NCBI RefSeq assembly: GCF_964355755.1
Contig: NC_092680.1
Span: 9,587,001 to 9,651,000 of the forward strand
DNA from: Antedon mediterranea
Lineage: Eukaryota > Echinodermata > Crinoidea > Comatulida > Antedonidae
DNA length: 64,000 nt
Reading direction: 5' to 3'
Made by a program: the position numbers and the translations under genes. Shown one piece after another: positions 10,856 to 21,800 of the stretch. The notes beneath the pieces are model-generated. The model saw nothing but the letters and a program-made list of their open reading frames with translations. It did not search any database and was not told the origin of the DNA. Position 1 is the first letter of the stretch, and every line of letters begins with the position of its first letter.

Positions 10856-13346
10856 TTTATTTTAATATATCCACAAATCACAAAAAAGAAACTGAATTGC
10901 TTTGGATTTACATAACAATCAAAATTGCACTGATCATTATACACATATAAAGACAAAAACAAATTTATCAATTAGATATCAACAATATATGATTGAAGAA
11001 TTATCTTTCAATAACTATTATAAAAATTACGGTACGGATATGCACTTATAAATATATATATATATATAAACTCATTAACAATTCATTAAAAACATTACAA
11101 TGGTATAAAAATTCACTAAAATACACAAGGGAGCCAACAGATGTTGTTAAATCTTTATATTATATTATTCATATTATTTTTATTTTAAATTCTGGTAAAA
11201 TATGGGATTGCACTATTATGATAACGGCTGATCATGGCTAATGGCTCAACATATTGTTTTTGATTTCGAAGAACCATATTGTTAGCTGTGTTATTTCTAT
11301 TAAACCACCATGAAAAGCGATCGTCTTTTGCGCACAGCTTTGTTCTACGTTCTGATAAGGTTAGGAGGTTAAGATTATTCAATGCGTGAGGATAATCTAT
11401 ATATTTATAGCCTAGAATGATTCGGAATACTCTCCTCTGTATTTTCTCAATAGCATTGCTCTGTTCGTTAGTTATACCTGAACGCCACACTTGTGCCGCA
11501 TATTCAAAATGGGTTTGGTGAGAATCATGCCAAAATACGAAAAAACAAATCCAAAATACGCAAATTGAGGGCGCAATGCTTTGCCAAAATACGCAAATCA
11601 TGCCAAAATACGCAAATTGAGGGCGGTATGCTTTGCCAAAATACACAAATCATGCCAAAATACGCAAATCTGCTTTGCCAAAATACACAAATCATGCCAA
11701 AATACGCAAATTGAGGGCGCTATGCTTTGCCAAAATACACAAATCATGCAAAAATGCGCAAATCTGCTTTGCCAAAATACACAAATCATGCCAAAAAACA
11801 CACAAATCTGCTTTACGAAAAATACGCAAATCATTCCAAAATACGCAAATTGAGGGCTCTATGCTTTGCAAGAAAACGCAAATCTGCTTCGCAAAAATAC
11901 GCAAATCATGCCAAATTACGCAAAATGAGGGCGCCATGCTTTGCCAAAATACACAAATCATGCCAAAATACGCAAATCTGCTTTGCCAAAAAAAGCAAAT
12001 CATGCCAAAATACGCAAATCTGCTTTTCCAAAATACACAAATCATGCCAAAATACGCAAATTGAGGGCGTTTTGCTTTGCCAAAATACACAAACCTTCCA
12101 AAAAACACAAATCTGCTTTACCAAAATACGCAAATCATGCCAAAATACGTAAACATAGCGCCCTAAATTTGCGTATTTTGGCATGATTTACGTATTTTTG
12201 CAAAGCAGATTTGCGTATTTTTGCAAAGCAGATTTGCGTATTTTTGCAAAGCAGATTTGCGTATTTTGGCAAAGCAGATTTGCGTATTTTGGCATGATTT
12301 GCGTATTTTGGCAAAGCATAGCGCCCTCAATTTGCGTATTTTGGCATGATTTGCGTATTTTGGCAAAGCATAGCGCCTTCATTTTGCGTATTTTGGCAAA
12401 ATTCTTGCGTATTTTGGCAAAATTCTTGCGTATTTTGGTAGGGTACTCACCAACCCTAATGCATATTCAAGCGTAGATCTAATGTAGCCAGTATATACCG
12501 CTACTGGATCTTCTACGGAGACACTGAATTTTTTTAGACGACATAACATGAAGTTTTCTACTGCTTTTTAAGATGATTTCACTAACAATTTAATTCTATT
12601 TAAGGTTGTTTTGGACCCAGACACCTAAGATATTTACTTCAGTGACACATTCCAGTTGGCGGTCGTCAATTACAATGGGGTCAATGACAGGAAGTACTTT
12701 TTAAACGAAAAGTACATCATTTTACATTTATCAACAATAAGATTGAGCTTAATTTCATTTGACCATATACAAAAATCATTAACTGTTTGTTGGATATTAG
12801 AAGAATTGTTTCTTTTAACCACTTCACCGATACATATATCATCAACGTATTTACATACTTTTAGAACAGTGCATCATTTATTATTACAAGTAAAATGATG
12901 GGACCTAGTCGGGTTCCTTGAGGAACACCACAGTTTAATTGAACACTATTAGACAAGACAGAGTTCACTTTTGTGTACGTTCTGAAACAAACTTATGATC
13001 CAATGTATTATTTCGGGTCTACATCCTAATTTAACTAGCTTCTTTACAGCAATAGTGTGGTCCACACTGTCAAAGACCTTGGAGAAGTCGGTCAAAACCA
13101 ACCTCCCTAAGGACTTAGGTGTATTACTACCAGAAAAAAATACATTCAATAAATCAATTAAATAATGGCTGGTAGAACAACCTTTTGGCTACCAAATTAT
13201 CGCTTATTAATATTCTTATGAATGTCCGAGATTAACCAGCGGGATACGATTCCCTCTGCTATTTTAGCAAGAGTGCAAGTTAGAGATATGGGGTGCAATT
13301 TATTTACATTCACAATACTTTTGTTCTTCTCCTTTGCGATTGGGGC
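10856..13346 (-). pseudogene. Degenerate LINE inserted in a minisatellite array
   Basis: Reading leftward, the minus strand shows fragments of one reverse transcriptase: VFDSVDHTIAVKKLVKLG (12949-13149), then NCGVPQGTRLGPII near 12930, then KYVDDICIGEVV near 12850 with the YVDD catalytic box, then RSTLEYA at about 12470. After a 0.94-kb insertion it resumes as AQVWRSGITNEQSNAIEKIQ and RRVFRIILGYKYIDYPHALN (11185-11495). The 3' tail at 10856-10870 is ATAAAT-like in its own sense. It is 5' truncated within the reverse transcriptase and carries frameshifts. Confidence 0.85.
11512..12456. mobile_element. TIR-bounded foldback element made of minisatellite units
   Basis: The element sits exactly in the LINE codons for EYA/AQ and is flanked by a 10-bp direct duplication GCATATTCAA (about 11500-11509 and 12459-12468). 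The ends are imperfect inverted repeats (AATGGGTTTGGTGAG on the left; ATTAGGGTTGGTGAG as reverse complement on the right). The inside is an array of units such as CCAAAATACGCAAATCATG, CTTTGCCAAAATACGCAAAT and TTGAGGGCGCTATG. Units point one way from 11525 to about 12150 and the opposite way from about 12160 to 12435, so the whole can fold into a hairpin. There is no transposase. A 9-10-bp target duplication fits a Mutator-like (MULE) source; that is inference. Confidence 0.85.
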
Positions 13347-13378
13347 AACTGCATCGATGAAAATTGCATCGATGTGAT
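13347..13378 (+). repeat. Remainder of minisatellite family 'M' copy 2
   Basis: Two units (CTGCATCGATGAAAATTGC and ATCGATGTGATG) lie just beyond the 5' edge of the LINE, completing the array cut at 10855. Confidence 0.7.
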
Positions 13379-13394
13379 GAATTGAATTGATTAT

Positions 13395-13700
13395 TGAGTG
13401 AGTGAGTGAGTGAGTGGCCGAGCGGTTAAGACAGTGAAACCGTAATTACGTAGCCATAACATCGGCAGGGTTTCGAGGCTCACTCACTCCATGGTTCTGG
13501 TGGTAGAACGAGTCTTCTCGGATAAGGACTATAAACCGTAGGTCCAGTGTACACATCTAGCTCGTGTGCACTTTAAAGAACCTAGTACATCTTTCGAGAC
13601 GAGTAGGGGGTTACCCCGGTGTATTAGTACATTACAGCCACTGATCACCAACTGGGCCCTCTGGGAGACCAGTCTTTGACTGAAGAGGTTACCCAGTATA
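13395..13700 (+). mobile_element. tRNA-derived SINE, copy 1
   Basis: After a GAGT repeat, TGGCCGAGCGGTTAAGAC (13415-13432) matches a tRNA-type A box, and GGGTTTCGAGGCTC (about 13468-13481) matches a B box with one extra T. A 200-bp non-tRNA body follows, including GTAGGGGGTTACCC and GGGCCCTCTGGGAGACCAG, ending in an A/T-rich tail. A second copy lies in reverse at 20550-20862. RNA polymerase III promotion is inferred from the boxes. Confidence 0.85.
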
Positions 13701-13738
13701 AATATAAATTTAAATTCAATTATGAAAACTCCATTATT

Positions 13739-13985
13739 GATTTAAATTCAATCAATGATGAAAATTACTACTTGGCCTACTATTAAAGTAAATGATGATG
13801 TTAATAATAATGTTTCTGAATATTTTGATGTGATAAACATGTTTACCACTTGCGCGCGTTAAGGACAAGCGCACAGTGATCGCGCACTGATACAATGTTG
13901 AAATATGCATGATTAAGTGATTTATTGTCAAAACATTTTTGCAATGTATCCAATACGAAGGATTTTGATCCAACTTGGACTGGAA
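13739..13985 (+). repeat. Repeat flank 'F', copy 2
   Basis: It is similar in order and orientation to 10326-10613 (see that entry), with CATGTTTACCACTTGCGCG and GGACAAGCGCACAGTG. It ends at GGACTGGAAAACTGTATCG, where the minisatellite begins in inverted orientation. Confidence 0.75.
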
Positions 13986-14262
13986 AACTGTATCGATACA
14001 GTTTTCATCGAAACAGTTTTCATCGACGCATTTTTTTCATCACATTGACGCAATTTTTATTACACCGACGCAATTTTCATCGACGCAATGTTCATCACAT
14101 CGACGCAATTTTCATTAAATCGATACTATATATTCATCGACGCAATTTTCATCACATCGACGCAATTTTTATTTCATTGCATCGACGCGATTTTCATTAC
14201 TTTCATTACATCGATGCAATTTTATCGTCGCCTAAACTTGCGTAAACGCCGTTCCATATGGG
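13986..14262 (-). repeat. Minisatellite family 'M', copy 3 (inverted)
   Basis: The units read CATCGACGCAATTTT on the + strand, that is, the reverse of copies 1 and 2. The array ends at the family leader in reverse, CTTGCGTAAACGCCGTTCC (about 14238-14256). The inner edge holds a perfect palindrome, ACTGTATCGATACAGT. The module is therefore flipped relative to flank F when compared with copy 2. Confidence 0.85.
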
Positions 14263-15546
14263 CAGACTAATTTCACCCCATATTTGAATACTGTACTGTA
14301 CTTCATGTAACTTGTATCTACTAATTTGCATATTTCGGGGTAGGCCTATATGATTTTAAGAATTACAAAGCGGTCCTATATTGGCTATTGAAAACCTGTC
14401 ATTTGAATCCAGAACAAAGTCTTTACAGGTAGTCGCACAATGTTAAACTTGTACTTGTATAATAACTGCAATCCAACTTCAACGGATTATAAAACTTATC
14501 AGGATTTCAATTCTGTCTACAGTAAAGTTTATTGTGTACAATATAATTAAAAGATTAAACATTGAAGTTAAGTTCCGTAAACCACTTATACATTTTTGGT
14601 ACTTTGTTAAATCAGAATTATTACAAACATGACTCTGGAACTGGATCAGATGTTTCTGACGGTTACTAAACAATTCCCTAAAAGTATGTTATCAGACCAA
14701 GAACTTAACCGAATAGGGAAATAGAGAATAAGAAACAAAATCTACCTCTAGTTTACATGCAATAATTGAAATAGTAAAGACTGTTATTTAAAGCTATCAA
14801 AAATATCAATACTTGGTAAATTTCAACAAGTAGATTAAAGAAAACGTTTTTTGGGTGAGAAATATTATGATATAACATACTAACTATACAGTAGATAATG
14901 ATTGGTGGACAAGGGATTTGTTTTTTAAAATCTAAATTTACCAAAATCAGAAACAGGTAAACTCGAGAAGTTGATAACAAGATAATTATTATTTTAATAA
15001 TAAAAATACAAAAATAAAAACAATATATAAAACTATTATCAATATATTTCAAAAGACATGATATTGATCATACTGATCAGTTTTAAAATGTTCACCCTAA
15101 CTTATTATCATAAAAATACTACTTATTTCAAATAAATAGGACGTTTAATACTAATCCGTCACTACTCAACTATTTTAAATTGCCTGAGAGTTATTACAAT
15201 ACGATCTAATTAGGCTTGGAGAATTTTATTATTTTTTATTTTAGAAGCATTTGTTACACAGCATGTTGTGAATTACGAAGGTCAGCATTACTTTTATCAG
15301 CTTCTAACATCCCTTATTACCAAATAATAGAGACAGTCGTGACCTGTATCATCCACTGAATACAATGTCTCATGGTCTGTTGCTTGCGAGTTATGTATAT
15401 TGACGTACGTTTGTTATAAAGGGGCTTATCTAAAAAAATCTACTATTGAGTAATGCTCAGAGGCTTTTCTACAAAAATGCTACTATTAAGTATTGGTTAT
15501 CTGCTGTTTTTACAATTGTATGTGTTTGTTTTTACTTTTTTCCTTT
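14263..15546. other. No gene recognised; upstream region of the PKS-like gene
   Basis: This is AT-rich DNA without transposon proteins. Two minus-strand ORFs (14479-14673, 14753-15052) look like chance ORFs in AT-rich sequence. Its last part may hold the promoter and an unrecognised 5' exon of the gene that starts at 15647. Confidence 0.45.
15415..15420 (+). promoter_or_regulatory. Candidate TATA box of the PKS-like gene
   Basis: TATAAA followed by GGGGC lies about 230 bp before the start codon. It is weak evidence. A pyrimidine-rich acceptor (TTTTTCCTTTCAG) ending at about 15549 suggests that the coding exon is preceded by an intron, in which case the true promoter is further upstream. A short upstream ORF (15552-15623) sits between that acceptor and the start codon. 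Confidence 0.25.
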
Positions 15547-15646
15547 CAGTAATGGATTCAAAGGAACAACTAATGCATAGTATCATTATTTTGATAAAGG
15601 TCTGCCAGAAACCTTTATTTTAACGTTTGAAAGGAAGAGCTTAATC

Positions 15647-15872
15647 ATGAGTCTAACTAATGATCAGTCCTCACTATGGCCCGTAAATGTGGATCATCTT
15701 GACGACAATGACAAGATTGCCATTGTAGGCATTGGATGCAGATACGGCGACGATGTTGCAGGACCACGAGAAATGTGGAAGATTTTGATGGAGATGAACG
15801 GCTGTACAGCATCTCATTCTACTGAGCGATTTGACAAATCTAGTCTATTTTGCCATGGCAAAAAAGGAAAAG
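15647..15872 (+). CDS. PKS-like gene exon 1 (KS N-terminus)
   Basis: It encodes 75 codons plus one base. Residues 22-33 (DKIAIVGIGCRY) are the first beta strand of a ketosynthase, and ERFDKSS matches the usual W..L..G...ERF region. The donor AAAAG/GTAACT gives phase 1. The start is chosen because MSLTNDQSS leads straight into the domain; an upstream in-frame alternative was not seen. Confidence 0.8.
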
Positions 15873-18800
15873 GTAACTGTAAGGCATATTATACAACAGA
15901 TTGTTGATAAATTAAATGACGAACCATCCGTTAATATTTAATATTCATTAACTTTGTATCACAACTAGACGCAAACTCTCGCGCGTAAAATTCATGATAA
16001 ATTGCACCTCTAGTTCGCCGGAAATGTCACTCTATAGTGCGCTAGCAAACAAAGGATTGTAGCCTATATTATTCGACCGGTAATAAAACATACGCGCGCG
16101 ACTAACAATATAGGATATCATTTTTTTTTGTTCAATGCGAACGTCACGGGGAAGTCCCCGATGAAGGTACTTTTGGTACGGTAATACATTCTAATAACTG
16201 TACTAAATTAAGGTAAATTTATTATCAATTAATAATTTTAAAAAGTTATACAAAAAATATGAAGCTGCTGCTATAAATATATTAAGCAAAAAGGATTATT
16301 ATTTTGAATTAAATGCTAAATAATGTCAAATGTTAAAACCACAATTTCCAAAATTCATTTTTATTTATCCACTATAGACTTTTAAAAAGTGTTGTTTAAA
16401 CCACACAAAGAAAATAAGGATAGGACATTTGCCGAAAGAACGTTGCTCTGCTACCGGTATAACACGGTTCAAATTTCGGAACTTCCATAAATTACTACGG
16501 AAATCCGGCCTAATAATAATAATAATAATAATAATAATTTATTTCGGAACCTCACTTTTGTAACAGTGGCACACTTCACATTTTAAAGGTGCGTCCAACA
16601 AAAAATATATAAAAAATAAATGAAATCACAAAATAGACAAAACAATAGGTAATCTATACTTAATCTACATACGGTAACATGTAATACAACCCATTCATTC
16701 CCCTCCCTCCCCTTCTTCCAAATAATATAACAAGTACAACATTTAATTTAAATACAGTACATGATTAGGCCTACTTTTAGGCCTATGTCCATAAGAGATG
16801 AGGCATATATTAAACGCCAATATAGATCTCTATTTATTAGAGGTAATGTTTTATGTAGGAAATTTTAATACTGCTCCAAATCAATCAAATGTTTTTTGTT
16901 CAGATCATATTGTATTAACATGTACTGTTCTCCTTTATGGTCTAGTCATTTAAAAAAAAAGATATCAACCGACTTAAAGTTTGTTATAATGATGCTTTCC
17001 GGAGGTTGTTTGGACAACCCAGATTTGTTAGTGCGAGGAATTTGTTTGTGGAAATCAATATTCCCATCATTTTATGAATATTTGAGGATTTCCACTTACC
17101 GATTTCTTACAAGTATAATGAAAAGCGAAAACAGAATGTTAATTTGTATATATAAATATTTGTTGATGGATTCAAACATGTACTACAAATGGAGAGAGGC
17201 ATTATATACCAATAGATAAAAGTTTTGGTCCTCTCTCCTTCATTTTTTAAATATTTTTTCTTTGTAATGTATTATACCATATGGACAACAATTGTCTGAA
17301 ATAAAAGTTGAATTGAATTGAATAACCATACACGCGTGTATATTTTCTTATTTCTTCTATCCACTTAGTTCCTAGCGTGTTTTTTCTACTGTTTCTTTAA
17401 CACGTTTTGCTAAAGTGTTCTTGAAATCCCTCATCTATTTTATGTAGGTTACCCTTTAGTTTATTTATGTACTTATTTTTTTTGACGCAATGCCCTCGGA
17501 ACCACCGGTATGTGGCGCTGTACAAGACTAAAACTTTTACAGGACCATGGATTAAGGAATAGAAGGATATGCAGTTTGAGATCAAATCTTCCATGAATCT
17601 AACCTACAGAGCGCGGACCGCCCACAATGTTACAAAATAAACACAGTATAATTAACCGTCGTTAACAACGAAACGGTCGCGTGCCTAATATATTGTTTAC
17701 TGCACATGCTCAACAACCTTTAACCTTGTTGACTATGCTTTCGCGCGCTCTTATCTTGGTCGCATGATTAATATTTTATATTTTTAGCGCTAGCTGCTAT
17801 GGCGACGAACACAATTTTATGCGATGGAATTACAAGATTAAATACAAATTTGTTGTAAATTGTGGTACCCTTTATGTTTAAAAAACATTAATTTTGCCAT
17901 GTTCAAAATCTGCCGCGATTGATCTAAGCTAATGTTTCTATGACCTCGAATTGGACGACCTAGAATTGGACGACCCATAACACGAAACCGACGACCCATA
18001 TAGCCTAGCCTAGGCCTAAGTGTGGTATAACCCCGGGTATAACATCCCGAAGCCGAACATAGCCAAAGATCTTTAAACCATACCTTATATAAATACTCGC
18101 AAGCAAGCAATTGATTGAAAAAATACAGAAATATCGCCATTTGATAATGAATGTGTCGACGCGAACAAACGAACAGATATGGAACGCCAAGAGTGCATCA
18201 TTAAAACTGCATTCGACTCGATTAGCACACGAAATATCATAAACATGGCAAACCAGGTCAAAACGGCCCCTTTTTCAGTGGCGGGTAAGGTTTGACCGTA
18301 TACAATACATGTGTGAAATGTAAAGCTTTCTTATGGCCCTCCCCATGCACATGTTCGCAACACGCTGCTTGGCTGGCCTATTAGTGTTCGTTATAAGAAG
18401 ACGAGATGTAATTATACGTCTATGGTTTAACCAATTTATTTCTTTTTAATTTATTTTTAATATGTTTGTCGAAATACCATCTTTGTTTACCACAATCATC
18501 TGCTTTTTGACCATGCCTTCTTCAATTTAATTAATCTTGTTTATCTCTTTATTTATCTCTTATTTGTAAACTGCTTTGATTTGGAAAAAATAAATTGATT
18601 GTGTAATTGGTTATAGAACATGATAAACATAACGCATTATGAACAATGCTCAATAGATTTATAAAACGGACGGATACTTTTTTCGTAATATAGGCTAACA
18701 TTAGTGACTGAAATTTTAATAACTCAATCTACGGGAAACTTTGCTGCAACTAGCGTTTACTATTTGAATCACCATAACATACTTTTGTTGATTCTGCATA

Positions 18801-21800
18801 GTTTCTACAGGTTGTTTTTTTTAATGTTCAGAGATTATGTTACCCAAAATCTTGAAAATCGGTCGGCGGTTTTTTTTTTTTTTTGGCATTTGAGGGACTT
18901 GTTTACTTTATAATTTTATTACATTCTTTGTTTTTTTTTAGCCTTTTTTGTTTTAAAAAGAGCCTTCTAAACTGTAATTTTATAAATTTTGGCTACGGAC
19001 AAACACATTTTAAAAATTGTGCCCTCTATTTAACATTATAAGTCAATGAATGTTAGGTCTAATGCATTCTCCCTAGTCACACGCGGACACTATTTTACCA
19101 AGTCTCCGGATCCGCTGCACTAGATTCGCCAACTGTTGACGTATAAAGCAAACCGTGTGTAGATTGTTCAGACACTATTGTATAAATAGTGTCCTCGTAG
19201 TCTTTAGTGGCTTCAAAAAAAATCCCGACGAACCGATCCAAATTTAAAAAACAGATATTCTGCTTGAGCAACATGACAATTTGTTTTAGGCCTAAAACAT
19301 AATTGCTGACATTTTATGAAAACAAATATAACACAATAACTTATTAATAACATCATTAACAACTGACATAAGTATTTCTCTTATCTATATCCATCTGACC
19401 ATCCATCGTTTATACACAGGCCTATTTATACAACATATGTGTTCCTATATACTGCAAAATCCTGATCAATTGCGGGCAGAATAAAGAACAGAAAAGATAA
19501 TAACCAATATTCATCTGACCCATGGACGTCTAATTATACGTCCATAATCTGACCATTTATCTTTCATACAACATATATTTTCCTATATACTGCAAAATCC
19601 TGATCGATTACGGGCAGAATAAAGGGCAGAATAAAGAATTATAATAACCAATAAAATAAAAACTAAACAATACTGGAAATAACAAAGAATATTATTTGAA
19701 ATTAACTCCTACTCTATGGAATAACCATACCTTTTTTGTCGTAATTGCCTTTAAATCGTTGCATGACGCTAATTAACATATTAATAATTATAATTTAATT
19801 AATTTCGTGTCAAAGATCAAAAGTAACACATATTTTCGATTACAGTAAATATAATGCACATGCTGAACAATTCTATTCTAATTACAATTCTCTACGACGA
19901 ATAGTTGCATAGCTAGGAGAACCCTATCTTAAAACCTAATTTGTATTGTTGGGGGTATGGCGGCCCTCATTTTTATCTTCTGTAAATTGGTCCACTCACC
20001 AAGTGCGAACATTTAAAAAGAAAAAACGATCATTTTAGGTTAATTTAAACATGGTAATTATATTATAATCAGGTCAAAGATCAAAAGTGATACTTCCGGT
20101 CATTTTTCGAGAAAAAATTCATTAGAGTAAATGATGGATTCTGAACAAATCCTCTCTGCTAGTTACATAGATCTGGCAACATAAAATGTAGTCATGTTGT
20201 TGGCCGCCATCTTGGGGCAAACATACAGATAGCCTTGATTTGATTTGATTATTTGGGTTAACGATGACCAATCCACTGAGCAAACCTTACCCGCCACTGA
20301 AAAAGGGGCCGTTTTGACCTGGTTTGCCATGTTTATGATATTTCATGTGCTAATCGAGTCGAATGCAGTTTTAATGATGCACTATTGGCGTTCCATATCT
20401 GTTCGTTTGTTCGTGTCGACACATTCAGTATCAAATGGCGATATTTCTGTATTTTTTTAATCAATTGCTTGCTTGCGAGTATTATATAAGGTATGGTTTA
20501 AAGATCTTTGGCTATGTTCGGCTTGGGATGTTATTTTTGTTTTATCTTTATACTGGGTGACCTCTTCAGTCAAAGACTGATCTCCCAGAGGGCCCAGTTG
20601 GTGATCAGTGGCTGTGATGTACTAATACACCGGGTAACCCCCTACTCGTCTCGAAAGATGTACTAGGTTCTTTAAAGTGCACACGAGCAAGTTGTGTACA
20701 CTGGACCTACGGTTTATAGTCCTTATCCGAGAAGACTCGTTCTACCACCAGAACCATGGAGTGAGTGAGTCTCGAACCCCTGCCGATGTTATGGCTACAT
20801 GGTTACGGTTCCACTGTCTTAACCGCTCGGCCACTCACTCACTTCATTGTGGTTTGTTTGTCACCACACTTAGGCCTAGGCTAGGCTAGGCTATATGGGT
20901 CGTCGGTTTCGTGTTATGGGTCGTCCAATTCTAGGTCGTCCAATTCGAGGTCGCCCGGGTCATTGGGGTCGTCCAATTCGAGGTCGTCGCTTTTTACGCT
21001 AGAGAGAGTAGTAGTAGAGTCAGTGGACGTATCGCAACAGATACATAGCCAGCCAAACTCGGATCAGGGATCGCAGTTTTCATTCAATTAGGCCCGGTGA
21101 TTGGATGTGATGTGATGACATAACCACTAGCCAATCACCAGGCACTACGATTTAAATATAATCACATCGATAATTCATAGTTCATAGTTCATGTTCTGGA
21201 GAAAATAAGACTGATAGAGGGCGCCAGATATGTGGTTGCCAGGAGGAATAGGTGATTTGTACTGATGTAATGTTTGAACACGTTCGAAGTTTATACGAAA
21301 TAAAGTGACAGTATCTGTGAAGTTCTTCCGTATTGAATTTAATTATATGATGGTATTTTGGTAGCAGAGCGAGGTTTGTAAAAAGAAAATATGGCCATGC
21401 CAATTAATACTTTGAGCAGGCAATTAGGCCAAAGATATCGATACATAAAAGACCTCGTAGAAGAGGCCCGGAGAGTACTCAACATAGACCTACCGCTAAG
21501 CCTAGGCCTAGGCCCAGCAGCGATAAAGAAAAGCACTTATGTTGAGATTGAAAAAATTACAAAGTTACAAAAACGCTGTTGGTGAAGAAGTTTGAAACAT
21601 ACACAGAAGTGAATAATAAATTACTAACTGAAGATCAAGAAAACGAAGAACAGTTACGTGAGTACGAAGAACAATATGATAGTATCGATAATATGATTGA
21701 TGAAACGGTCACAGCACTTGCGGCACGTGAGAAAACATTGCTTACTCTGACAACCGAGTCTAGGCCCTATACTAATACCTCCTAAAGAGTTTTAGGAGGT

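Larger units (their letters stand above)
17942..20953. repeat. Long inverted repeat, arms about 353 bp, 2-kb spacer
   Basis: The left arm 17942-18294 is the reverse complement of 20281-20953 after removal of a SINE from the right arm. The outer ends carry the repeated word GTCCAATTCGAGGTC and the inner ends GGCGGGTAAGGTTTG. The spacer has no ORF with homology. It may be a foldback transposon or two opposed copies of one repeat. It lies inside intron 1 of the PKS-like gene, where the arms could pair in the transcript. Confidence 0.8.

Noticed and set aside
11493-12476. Many overlapping ORFs on both strands (KIHKSCQNTQI and CVFWHDLCILAK types)
   Set aside because: They come from the inverted minisatellite arrays of the foldback element. 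The same DNA is open on both strands only because of the repeat unit.
13415-13485. A functional tRNA gene
   Set aside because: A and B boxes are present, but an extra T lies in the B box, there is no clear cloverleaf, and a long SINE body follows; a second copy exists.
14479-15052. Minus-strand ORFs upstream of the PKS-like gene as small hydrophobic proteins
   Set aside because: They are Ile/Phe/Leu-rich through AT-rich composition, with no splice or homology support.
15552-15623. Upstream ATG (MDSKEQLMHS...) as the PKS start
   Set aside because: It ends at a stop before the KS domain and is in a different frame; it is at most an upstream ORF.
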